DNA from: Actinoplanes xinjiangensis
GTDB taxonomy: Bacteria > Actinomycetota > Actinomycetes > Mycobacteriales > Micromonosporaceae
Length of the DNA: 64,000 bases
Direction: 5' to 3'
Assembly: GCF_003148685.1 (NCBI RefSeq)
Contig: NZ_QGGR01000002.1
Span: 372,001-436,000 of the forward strand
Shown here: positions 25,364 to 33,031 of the stretch, one piece after another
Position numbering within the stretch: the first letter of the stretch is position 1
Layout: the number at the start of each line of letters is the position of its first letter
The notes under the pieces: generated by a model
Seen by the model: only the letters and a program-made list of their open reading frames with translations
Told to the model about the DNA's origin: nothing
Databases searched by the model: none
Program-made: the position numbers and the translations under genes

Positions 25364-27688
25364 TCAGAAAGCGGCGACGGTGAAGGTGGAGGAACTCGAG
25401 ATCTGGCTCTTCACGTAGTTCGGGTCATTGACCACCGCATTGAGGGCGGCATTGCTCACGTATTGCAGGTTGTAAGCCCCTTCCGGAACGGGGACCGTGG
25501 TGCCGATGATGACAGCGGGGGTCGGTGTGGCCGCGTCGCCACCAGACGCGTTACCACCCATGACGATGTTCGCGCCGGCACCGGTCGGTGCATTGCTCAA
25601 CAGCCTGGCCGTCGTGATGTGGCTACCGATGATGTACTTGTTCTGATCGGCAGCGAGGAACGTACCCGTGGCGGCCACCAGGGCAGCGGACGCGCTACTC
25701 GTTGCGGTCACGGTGACGGGACGGGTGATCGGGGACGCGAGCACGGTCTCGGCTCCCGCCGCAGTGACCCCCGTGGCGGCATTCGACATGATCGCCTTGG
25801 TCCCACTGATCACATCGGTGATGACCGTTCCCACCGGAATGGTGGCATGCCCCGGCTCGATGACGGACTTGCCGACATCCGAGGCGGTGAATGCGGGGCT
25901 ACCGTCGCCGGTGAGCAGTCGGCTACCGGCCGCCGTGACGAAGCCGTAACCCGGCGTCGGCGCCACGGCGGACATGAGAGCGGTACCGACCGCGTCGAGC
26001 CGCGTCGTCAGGTCCAGCCTGCAGATCACCTCGGTGTCGCTGAGCACCAGCACCTTGTTGCAGTCGGCAACCGGCGGATTCGCCCTGGCCGGGCTGCCGC
26101 CGGGGTCGACGTCGGTGGAGTTGTAGCTTCCCTTGACCAGGAAAATGTGCGCCCCAGTGGTCAGGGTGTTGTCCCATGGCGCGCTTTCGAAGCCCACACC
26201 CCGGACGACCACTTCGACGACCCGGTTGTTGGGCGCCGTGTTGGGGGTCGCGATCAGCGAGCTGGTGTAGGAGAAGGCGTTGAGCAGGGTGGCCGAACCG
26301 CCGGCGGTGGTGACGACCAGCGAGACGTTGTTGGCGGGGGCATGCCGGGGCACGCGGGCCGTGAACGCATTACCGCTCAACACCGTGATCTCGGTCAGCG
26401 GCGTACCACCGAGCGTCGCGGTGATGGCGCCCGGCTCGGTGGGGAACGCCGTGCCGGTGACCGTGACGGTGCTACCACCCAGTGCCGCACCGGCTCTGGG
26501 AGAGATGCCGGTCACGGTCTGGATCGTCGTCACCTTGTAGGGGTTGGACGCCACCAGGTCGGACGACGCGGCGTTGTCGCTGTCCGTGGTGCCGGCGTAG
26601 ATGCACAGATTCCACATGACGGACGAACCGCTGCCGACAGCCGTGTTCATCGCGTCCTGGTCGGCATAGAGGTTCGCCGGCACGCTGGTGGCCAACCGGG
26701 TGTTGGACAGCTTCCGGATGAAGTCGGGTCCGACCACCTTGTCGTTGGTGGCGTCGTCGTCGTCGTAGTCGGTCGGGCATGCCGCGTCCTTGGTGAACAG
26801 CACACCCGGGTCGTCGACGCCGGCCAGGAACTGGTTCGGAGAGGTGACGTTGATGCTGTTGCCACCCTGCCACGGGCCTGTGCTCTGGCTCAGGGCCAGT
26901 TGGGAGGCGGTGTAGACGGATCCGGAGATGAACGGGGCGGTGCTGCCCACGCCGTTGTAGAAGCACAGGTTGTACTTCGTCGGGACGGCGGTCGTGGAGG
27001 TCACGCTGGCCGGCACGACGACACTCGCGGCGGCGTCACCGGTCCTGGTGACCGTGGCCGCGACGCCGGCAGCCGGTGCACCATAGGTCGTCGGACAGTT
27101 GTCCGTGACGAACTGTGCGCCGATGGTCGCGACACCGGTGAACACATTGGTCGCGGTGGTGATACCGACGGTGTTGCCCCCACCGGTCAGACCCACGGCC
27201 GGGTTCAGCGCCGGAACCGTTCCCACGTAGAACGAGTAGCCGTTCTGGTTGCCCTGCCGGGCGGTGGTGTCATCGTCATAGAAACAGGCCACGTACCTCT
27301 TGGCCTGACCGTTGGTACCCGCCGTGGCACCGGCGGGCGAGTCGAACGACACCGTATCGGTCACGTCACTGGACGTGACCCCGGTCTGGGTCGCGGCCAG
27401 GACGGTGGCCGACGCCACCGGCAGCGTGCTGGCACAGACCGGGGCGACGGTACCGGGTGCAGTAAGGACGAACACCCGGTTCGCGGTGGTGTTCGAACCG
27501 GTGGTGAGGGTGACGCCGTCGGTGTCGACGACGGTGACCCTCCCGCCGACACCCACCACCGGAGGACTCACCGTGACAGCGGCGAACGCCGCCGACGGGG
27601 CCACCAGCAGAGCGGCACCGACCGCCCCCGTGGTCAACCCGGCGGCCGCCGCCACCCGGGCTTTGGAGCGTGACTTGGACTTACGCAT
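25364..27688 (-). CDS. Secreted IPT/TIG-like surface protein 3
   Basis: 774 residues, tandem paralogue of the gene to its left (as written). Residues 1 to about 268 are identical. The rest shares layout but differs, with its own Cys-paired modules (DAACPTDYDDDDATND...WNLCIYAGT), an IPT turn (GISPRAGAALGGSTVTVTG), a variable repeat-rich segment (about 580-740) and the common ending VPEGAYNLQYVSN and STFTVAAF. Signal peptide as in IPT-like 2; no anchor motif. Unlike the other two it has no convergent CWRT partner. Start ATG at 27688. Confidence 0.83.
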   Translation of the reverse strand: MRKSKSRSKARVAAAAGLTTGAVGAALLVAPSAAFAAVTVSPPVVGVGGRVTVVDTDGVTLTTGSNTTANRVFVLTAPGTVAPVCASTLPVASATVLAATQTGVTSSDVTDTVSFDSPAGATAGTNGQAKRYVACFYDDDTTARQGNQNGYSFYVGTVPALNPAVGLTGGGNTVGITTATNVFTGVATIGAQFVTDNCPTTYGAPAAGVAATVTRTGDAAASVVVPASVTSTTAVPTKYNLCFYNGVGSTAPFISGSVYTASQLALSQSTGPWQGGNSINVTSPNQFLAGVDDPGVLFTKDAACPTDYDDDDATNDKVVGPDFIRKLSNTRLATSVPANLYADQDAMNTAVGSGSSVMWNLCIYAGTTDSDNAASSDLVASNPYKVTTIQTVTGISPRAGAALGGSTVTVTGTAFPTEPGAITATLGGTPLTEITVLSGNAFTARVPRHAPANNVSLVVTTAGGSATLLNAFSYTSSLIATPNTAPNNRVVEVVVRGVGFESAPWDNTLTTGAHIFLVKGSYNSTDVDPGGSPARANPPVADCNKVLVLSDTEVICRLDLTTRLDAVGTALMSAVAPTPGYGFVTAAGSRLLTGDGSPAFTASDVGKSVIEPGHATIPVGTVITDVISGTKAIMSNAATGVTAAGAETVLASPITRPVTVTATSSASAALVAATGTFLAADQNKYIIGSHITTARLLSNAPTGAGANIVMGGNASGGDAATPTPAVIIGTTVPVPEGAYNLQYVSNAALNAVVNDPNYVKSQISSSSTFTVAAF

Positions 27689-27795
27689 GCGAGGTCCTCC
27701 TACGGGTCCCCATGGACCACGTCGCTGGATTGCTGGGCCCAGACGCACGGGTGAACCGTCGCGGGCCGTCTCGCCCGAAGCGTAACGATCCGTGG
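26884..27795. repeat. 912-bp identical segment, copy 2
   Basis: Partner of 24307-25218. As both copies lie in direct orientation 2577 bases apart, recombination between them could delete or amplify one whole gene unit. Confidence 0.9.
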
Positions 27796-27983
27796 AGGTT
27801 GAGTAGCCTAGAGCAGGAAACATCCTCATATGTCGGACGATTGCCTATTCCGGGTCTCGCGTGGGGACGTGCCGTCCGGAAAGACGGCCCTCGGCCGCAG
27901 CCACGTCGATGGATCCGCCCCGCATCCACGACAAGACACCGGCAATCCGAGAATTCGTCGACGGGCTTACTCACACCAATTGA

Positions 27984-28002
27984 TTAAGTAAGCCTTGCCT
28001 AA
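27984..28002. promoter_or_regulatory. DtxR/IdeR-like iron box
   Basis: TTAAGTAAGCCTTGCCTAA; its reverse complement matches the IdeR consensus TTAGGTTAGGCTAACCTAA at 15 of 19 positions. It lies 140 bases before the DUF1540 gene and about 300 bases from the IPT-like 3 start. Confidence 0.55.
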
Positions 28003-28045
28003 CCGATTAGCTCATTTTCGCGAACCCTGCCCGACGAATTAGTCG

Positions 28046-28057
28046 ATTCTCGAGAAT
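28046..28057. promoter_or_regulatory. 12-bp perfect palindrome, possible operator
   Basis: ATTCTCGAGAAT, about 85 bases upstream of the DUF1540 start and 40 bases upstream of its likely -10 hexamer. Confidence 0.35.
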
Positions 28058-28141
28058 GCCGGCCGGATAAAGGTGTGCGACTCGCAGAATCGGTTATGTT
28101 CGCAACGGACAGACCTAGCCGCTGACCGAAGGAGAACCGTC

Positions 28142-28432
28142 GTGACCCAGATGATGGGCATGCCCCGTGTGCAGACCTGCACCGTCACCGACTGTGGATA
28201 CAACCATGACGGATGCACGGCGTTCGCGATCACGATCAGTGAGATGAACTCGGCCTGTGACACGTTCGCGGGGTCTGGGCTCACCGGCGGCATGGGGGTC
28301 GCCACCGCTCAGGTGGGCGCCTGCAAGCGCGCCGACTGTACGTACAACAAGGATCTGGAGTGTCAGGCTCCGGCCATTACGGTGGGCGCCTCCGCCGATA
28401 AGGCGGACTGCCTCACCTACCAGCACTCCTGA
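28142..28432 (+). CDS. DUF1540 Cys-rich protein
   Basis: 96 residues with two DUF1540 modules. Each has paired cysteines around an N-x-x-x-C-x-A turn (CTVTDCGYNHDGCTAFAITI and ACKRADCTYNKDLECQAPAI), plus single Cys after each module. DUF1540 domains are thought to bind a metal ion through these Cys. No signal peptide. GTG start at 28142 is set by GAAGGAG seven bases upstream. Monocistronic with its own terminator. The upstream iron-box-like site raises the possibility of iron- or oxidative-stress control; that is inference. Confidence 0.9.
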   Translation: MTQMMGMPRVQTCTVTDCGYNHDGCTAFAITISEMNSACDTFAGSGLTGGMGVATAQVGACKRADCTYNKDLECQAPAITVGASADKADCLTYQHS

Positions 28433-28448
28433 CCGAATCCGGCCATTG

Positions 28449-28476
28449 ATCCCGCCCCCACGCGAGGGGGCGGGAT
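28449..28476 (+). terminator. Rho-independent terminator of the DUF1540 gene
   Basis: An 11-bp perfect stem, ATCCCGCCCCC / GGGGGCGGGAT, with a 6-base loop and TTTCT after it. Confidence 0.9.
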
Positions 28477-28550
28477 TTCTCGTCTCCGCAGCAGGGTGCC
28501 GGTAAGCGGTTGACACCGGGACCCACCCGCGCTAGGTTCACCTCAGATCG

Positions 28551-28575
28551 AGTAAGACTCAACTTGAGAAACACT
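28551..28575. promoter_or_regulatory. Candidate operator of the Nudix regulator
   Basis: A 25-bp interrupted dyad AGT-N4-CTCAA-C-TTGAG-N4-ACT, 25 bases before the Nudix regulator start. Position and symmetry fit autoregulation by a dimeric winged-helix protein. Confidence 0.55.
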
Positions 28576-28599
28576 CACAGCGAGAAGGATGGCGCGGCG

Positions 28600-29349
28600 A
28601 TGGATGAGGCGAGCTTCCTGGCGGGATACGACCCGCGGGACTACCCGGCGGTCGCGGTGACCGTCGACGTGGTGGCGCTGACCATCCGCGACGGGCGGCT
28701 CTGTGTGCTGCTGGTCGAGCGCGGCGCACAGCCGTTCGCCGGCCGGCGCGCACTGCCCGGCGGGTTCGCCCGGGACGAGCCGCTCGACGCCGCGGCGATC
28801 CGGGAGCTGAGCGAGGAGACCGGCCTGACGCCCGGCGAAGGGCATCTGGAGCGGGTTCATCTCGAACAGCTGAAGACGTACGGCGACCCGGGCCGCGACC
28901 CCCGCATGCGGGTCGTGTCCGTCGCCTACCTGGCGTTCGCCCCGAGTCTGCCCGAGCCGACCGCCGGCAGTGACGCCGCCCGCGCCTACTGGGTGCCGGT
29001 GGAGGAGGCGACGGATCTGGCCTTCGACCACGACGAGGTGCTGGCCGACGGTCTGGAGCGGGCCCGGTCGAAGCTGGAGTACACGCCGTCGGCGACCGCG
29101 TTCGTGGGCACCGAGTTCACGATCGGGGAGCTGCGGCAGGTTTATGCGGCGGTGTGGGGCGAGGAACTGCACGCCGGAAACTTCCACCGCAAGGTGCTGT
29201 CGGTCCCGGGGTTCGTGGAGAGCACCGGCGAGACGACGGCACGGGGCGGGGAACGGGGCGGGCCGAAGGCGAAGCTGTACCGGGCCGGTGACGCCCGGCT
29301 GCTGCATCCGGCTCTGCTCCGGCCGACCAGGGAGGATCGGGTGCGATGA
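28600..29349 (+). CDS. NrtR-type Nudix/winged-helix regulator
   Basis: 249 residues. The N-terminal Nudix domain has a complete box (G54-x5-E60-x7-RELSEETGL, 54-76), and the C-terminal winged helix (FTIGELRQVYAAVWGEEL) ends in KAKLYRAGDA. In characterised NrtR proteins the Nudix domain senses ADP-ribose and related NAD products and the protein represses NAD-cofactor genes. The intact box leaves hydrolase activity possible. First gene of a four-gene overlapping operon with a dyad just upstream. ATG at 28600; GAAGGA lies about 12 bases upstream. Confidence 0.9.
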   Translation: MDEASFLAGYDPRDYPAVAVTVDVVALTIRDGRLCVLLVERGAQPFAGRRALPGGFARDEPLDAAAIRELSEETGLTPGEGHLERVHLEQLKTYGDPGRDPRMRVVSVAYLAFAPSLPEPTAGSDAARAYWVPVEEATDLAFDHDEVLADGLERARSKLEYTPSATAFVGTEFTIGELRQVYAAVWGEELHAGNFHRKVLSVPGFVESTGETTARGGERGGPKAKLYRAGDARLLHPALLRPTREDRVR

Positions 29350-30308
29350 GCGGATCTCAGGGGGCGGCCCTACGGGAGGCCGGCGGTTCGAGGGGGACGG
29401 CCGGCCACCCGACCTTCGAGGAGGCGGTGGCCCGGATCAAGGCGGCCCGGAGCTTCCAGGATCTGACCGAGTCGGAGAACGGCGCGGGTAGGGCGTACCG
29501 GAGATGGGCGAAGTTGATCCACCCGGACACGGTGGGGGCGCAACGGCGCGCCACCGCGACGGACGCCTTCGCGACGCTCTCGGCTCTCTACAAGGCGCGC
29601 GAGAAGAGCGACTGGCGCACGAACCCGTGGGGCAGCGGCGACGTCGCCGAGCTGTATGTCGACGGCGACCGGCTGATCAAGGTGCCGCGCTCCCCCGCCG
29701 ACAACGACCTGATGGAGACCGAGGCGACCGCGCTGCGGAAGCTGTGGACGGACGGCGACCCGCGGTTCCGTCCCTACGCGCCGCGCCTGATCGAGACCTT
29801 CGTCCACGAGGACGACCAGCGTCGCCGCAGGTGGGTCAACGTGCTGGAACGCCAGCGCGGCATGGGCAGCCTGGCGGAGATCAAGGGCGATCTGGGGGTA
29901 CGGGACGCGGCCTGGATCTGGCGCCGGCTGCTGATCGCGATCGGCTGGGCGCACCGGGCCGGCGTGGTCCACGGGGCGGTTCTGCCCGAGCACGTACTGA
30001 TCCATCCGGGCCGGCGCGGCCTGGTTCTCGTCGACTGGTGCTATGCGGGACATCGACCTGCGGCGATAGTGAAAGCGAGGGAGGACCACTATCCGCCGGA
30101 GGTGCGCCACGACCGGACCGCTGGACCCGCCACCGACATCTACATGGCGACGGTGCTGATGACGCGGCTGATGGGCTCGCGGATGCCCGTCCCGCTGCGG
30201 CGGTTCGCCGCCGGCTGCACCTATGACGCGCCGCGGATGCGGCCGCAGGACGCCTGGGCCCTGTTGGGCGAACTCGACGACATCATCCCCCGGCAGTACC
30301 GGAACTGA
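29346..30308 (+). CDS. J-domain / protein-kinase-like fusion protein
   Basis: 320 residues, starting at the ATG that overlaps the Nudix stop. An N-terminal J-domain-like helix pair contains the diagnostic HPD (59-61, in WAKLIHPDTV). A kinase-like fold follows: VDGDRLIKVPRS as the Lys strand, a hinge near VNVLERQRG, and a catalytic-loop-like HGAVLPEHVLIHP with LVLVDW in place of the DFG. The usual HRD Asp is replaced (HGAVLPEH), so it may be a pseudokinase or an atypical kinase. J-domains recruit Hsp70, so the protein may link a chaperone to the VWA protein encoded next. Function unassigned. Confidence 0.85.
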   Translation: MSGSQGAALREAGGSRGTAGHPTFEEAVARIKAARSFQDLTESENGAGRAYRRWAKLIHPDTVGAQRRATATDAFATLSALYKAREKSDWRTNPWGSGDVAELYVDGDRLIKVPRSPADNDLMETEATALRKLWTDGDPRFRPYAPRLIETFVHEDDQRRRRWVNVLERQRGMGSLAEIKGDLGVRDAAWIWRRLLIAIGWAHRAGVVHGAVLPEHVLIHPGRRGLVLVDWCYAGHRPAAIVKAREDHYPPEVRHDRTAGPATDIYMATVLMTRLMGSRMPVPLRRFAAGCTYDAPRMRPQDAWALLGELDDIIPRQYRN

Positions 30309-30318
30309 GGAGCACATC

Positions 30319-31275
30319 ATGGGAAGCGGACACTGGTCGACCGATGTCTACACGGCGGCCGCCGGCTACCGGGCGGCGTCCGGGAAGAGCGCGTTCGACT
30401 ACAGCGACTCGGGCGCGCGGACGGTCCACCCGGACCTCGACCCGGACGGGGTGTTCATGCGGGAGAGCCGGGACAGCGGGGAGCACCCGTTCAGTACGCC
30501 GATCGCGGTGCTGTTCGACGTGACCGGCTCGATGGGCAATGTGCCGCGGGTGCTGCAGACGAAACTGCCGCAGCTGCTGGGCCTGCTCACCCGGAAGAAC
30601 TACGCGGTCGACCCGCAGATCATGTTCGGGGCGATCGGCGACGCCACCTGCGACCGGGCGCCGCTGCAGATGGGGCAGTTCGAGTCGGACAACCGGATGG
30701 ACGAGGACCTCGCGAGGATCGTCCTGGAGGGCGGCGGCGGAGGCCAGAAACACGAGTCGTACGAGCTGGCGCTCTACTTCATGGCCCGGCACACGATCCT
30801 CGACTCGATGGTCAACCGGGGGCGCAAGGGTTACCTGTTCATCATCGGCGACGAGATGCCGTACCCGCGGGTGAAGCCGCGCGAGGTGAAGGCCGTGATC
30901 GGTGACGTCCTGCCCGAGCCGATCCCGACCGAGGACATCCTGGCGGAGCTGAAGCGCAAGTTCGAGGTCTACTACATCCTGCCGACGGCGGCGCACCACA
31001 GTGGCGACAAGGAGGTGCTGTCGCGGTGGCGCAAGCTGCTCGGCCAGAACGTCCTGGAACTCGACGATCTGGACGCGGTGTGCGAGACGATCGCGCTGAC
31101 GGTCGGCCTGGGTGAGGACGCGATCGACCTGGACGAGGGCATCGCGGACCTGACCGACGTGGGCTCGCGGGCCGGCGGCTCGGTGGGGCGGGCGCTGGCG
31201 CCGTTGCAACGGACCGCGGTGGTGCGCTCGACGTTCGAGATCGCCGGCGGCCCGGGCGGAAACCAGAGACTGTGA
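30319..31275 (+). CDS. VWA-domain protein of the NrtR operon
   Basis: 318 residues; ATG at 30319 with GAGGAG eight bases upstream. The VWA metal site is visible as DVTGSMG (67-73), and a later Asp lies in IIGDEMPYP. A Gly-rich stretch (LEGGGGGQKHESYELAL) occupies the position of the MIDAS Thr loop. The N-terminus has an aromatic-rich motif (GHWSTDVYTAAAGYRA) I do not recognise. Soluble, no signal peptide. It overlaps the PurA-like gene by 4 bases, so the two are translated together. Confidence 0.88.
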   Translation: MGSGHWSTDVYTAAAGYRAASGKSAFDYSDSGARTVHPDLDPDGVFMRESRDSGEHPFSTPIAVLFDVTGSMGNVPRVLQTKLPQLLGLLTRKNYAVDPQIMFGAIGDATCDRAPLQMGQFESDNRMDEDLARIVLEGGGGGQKHESYELALYFMARHTILDSMVNRGRKGYLFIIGDEMPYPRVKPREVKAVIGDVLPEPIPTEDILAELKRKFEVYYILPTAAHHSGDKEVLSRWRKLLGQNVLELDDLDAVCETIALTVGLGEDAIDLDEGIADLTDVGSRAGGSVGRALAPLQRTAVVRSTFEIAGGPGGNQRL

Positions 31276-32462
31276 ACGGGCACGTCGCGGTGGTCGACCT
31301 GGGGTACGGCGACGCCGGCAAGGGCACGGTGGTCGACTTCCTCTGCGCTCAGGGTGGTGTGAAGAGTGTGCTGCGCTTCAACGGGGGTGCGCAGGCCGCC
31401 CACAACGTGACCACCGAGACCGGGCGCCACCACACGTTCGCCCAGTTCGGGTCGGGCACGCTGCGGGGCGTGCCGACCCACCTCACCCGCTTCATGGTGG
31501 TCGACCCGCTGGCCCTGGCCGGTGAGGCGGCCGCGCTCGGCAATCCGTTCCACCTGCTCACGGTGGACGGGAACGCGCTGCTCGCCACTCCGTGGCATCG
31601 CGCCGCGAACCGGCGGCGGGAGACCCGGCGGGGCGAGGAACGGCACGGTTCGTGTGGCATGGGCGTGGGCGAGACGATGGCGTACGCGCAGACGCACCCC
31701 GATGCTCCCCGGGTGGGGGACGTGCTCTCACCGCCGCGGCTGCGGCAACGGCTGGCGGCGGTGCGGGCCGCCCTGGGCGACTGCGGCATCCCGGTCGACG
31801 ACGTGGTGGAGGCGTTCACCTCGTTCGGGGAGGCCGTCCGGATCGTCGGCTCGGCGTACACCGAGGAGTTGCTCGCCTCGGGCCCGTGTGTGTTCGAGGG
31901 GGCGCAGGGTGTGCTGCTGGACGAGTGGCGTGGCTGGCATCCGCACACCACGTGGTCGACGACGACGTTCGACAACGTCGCCGCCCTGTGCCCGGACTTC
32001 CTGCGGCTCGGTGTGGTCCGCACCTACACCACCCGGCACGGCGCCGGCCCGTTCGTGACCGAGGATCCGTCGCTCTACCTGCCGGAACGGCACAACGGCC
32101 ACGACGCGTGGCAGGGCGCGTTCCGGACCGGCCACTTCGACGCGGTCGCCCACCGGTACGCGGTGGAGGTCGCCGGTGGTGTCGACGCCCTGGCGGTCAC
32201 CCACCTGGACGTCCCGGACCGCTGCCCCGGCCTGCGCATCGTCGACTCCTACCGGGTGGGCGACGAGGACTGGGACCGGATCGAGCCGGGCCCCGCCCGC
32301 GACCTGGACCACCAGGAGGCGCTGGGCGCCCGGCTCACCGAGGCGCGCCCCGGACGGGGGACACGGCCGGACGACTGGTCGGCGGCGATCTCCACCCGTC
32401 TGGGCGCTCCGGTGGTACTCGAATCGTGGGGACCGCTCTCCTCGGACAAGAAGCTCCGATAG
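31272..32462 (+). CDS. Divergent adenylosuccinate-synthetase-like enzyme
   Basis: 396 residues of the PurA fold, which makes adenylosuccinate from IMP, Asp and GTP. The N-terminal motif is GYGDAGKG (11-18) instead of WGDEGKGK; the loop with the catalytic-type His is RFNGGAQAAHNV (His44). CVFEGAQGVLLD and a TRHGAGPF motif are also present. It is shorter than housekeeping PurA (about 430) and sits in an operon with an ADP-ribose-type regulator, a J-domain/kinase protein and a VWA protein. A specialised role, perhaps on a modified or free nucleotide, is more likely than primary purine synthesis. GTG start overlaps the VWA stop. Confidence 0.88.
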   Translation: MNGHVAVVDLGYGDAGKGTVVDFLCAQGGVKSVLRFNGGAQAAHNVTTETGRHHTFAQFGSGTLRGVPTHLTRFMVVDPLALAGEAAALGNPFHLLTVDGNALLATPWHRAANRRRETRRGEERHGSCGMGVGETMAYAQTHPDAPRVGDVLSPPRLRQRLAAVRAALGDCGIPVDDVVEAFTSFGEAVRIVGSAYTEELLASGPCVFEGAQGVLLDEWRGWHPHTTWSTTTFDNVAALCPDFLRLGVVRTYTTRHGAGPFVTEDPSLYLPERHNGHDAWQGAFRTGHFDAVAHRYAVEVAGGVDALAVTHLDVPDRCPGLRIVDSYRVGDEDWDRIEPGPARDLDHQEALGARLTEARPGRGTRPDDWSAAISTRLGAPVVLESWGPLSSDKKLR

Positions 32463-32474
32463 GGAGCCGGGCGG

Positions 32475-32909
32475 TCAGGCCCGGGTCAGCAGGAAGAGCG
32501 GGATGAGACGGTCGGTCTTCTTCGTGTACTCCTCGTACTGCGGGAAGGCGGCGACCGCCCGTTCCCACCACACCTCCCGCTCCTCACCGGAGAGTTCCCG
32601 GGCGGTGTAGTCCTGCTTCACCTCGCCGTCCTGAAGCTCGACGTGCGGATTGTTGCGCAGGTTGTAGACCCACACCGGATTCTTCGGTGCCCCGCCGAGC
32701 GAACCGACGACCACGTACTCACCGTCGTGCTCGACCCGCATCAGCGGGGTCTTGCGCAGCAGGCCGCTCTTCGCACCGACCGAGGTCAGTACGATGATCG
32801 GCTTTCCCATGATGTCGTTGGCCTCGGCACCGCCGGTGGCCTCGTACTTCTCTGCCTGCTCGCGCGCCCAGTCAGAAGTGCTGGGGGCGTACTCACCCGT
32901 CAACGGCAT
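32475..32909 (-). CDS. F420-dependent (DDN-type) nitroreductase family protein
   Basis: 144 residues of the deazaflavin-dependent nitroreductase family. Features are [53 protein letters not shown], and a final [12 protein letters not shown]; the Lys/Arg in the first motif and the Asn/Pro turn in the second are typical of the F420-binding split barrel. Probably reduces a quinone or nitro compound with F420H2. ATG at 32909 preceded by TAGGAT. Convergent with the PurA-like gene, 12 bases apart, and divergent from the second S8 protease. Confidence 0.92.
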   Translation of the reverse strand: MPLTGEYAPSTSDWAREQAEKYEATGGAEANDIMGKPIIVLTSVGAKSGLLRKTPLMRVEHDGEYVVVGSLGGAPKNPVWVYNLRNNPHVELQDGEVKQDYTARELSGEEREVWWERAVAAFPQYEEYTKKTDRLIPLFLLTRA

Positions 32910-33031
32910 GATCCCGATCCTACGCACCCGAACCGCACCCCGCCGGACCCCGGAACGCACTTCAGTCACCGCACCTTTATCGCCAGGGCCGGCCACGGAT
33001 GGGTAGGCCCACCGACGGAAGGTGCAACCAC

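Larger units (their letters stand above)
27689..28141. other. Divergent intergenic region (453 bp), unusually AT-rich
   Basis: Holds the IPT-like 3 leader (27689-27795), an iron-box-like site (27984-28002), a 12-bp palindrome (28046-28057) and a TATGTT hexamer (about 28096) that could be the -10 of the DUF1540 gene. No coding sequence is convincing. Confidence 0.65.

Noticed and set aside
24323..27673. Plus-strand frames opposite IPT-like 2 and 3
   Set aside because: Shadows of the minus-strand genes; they share the 912-bp identity only because the DNA is duplicated.
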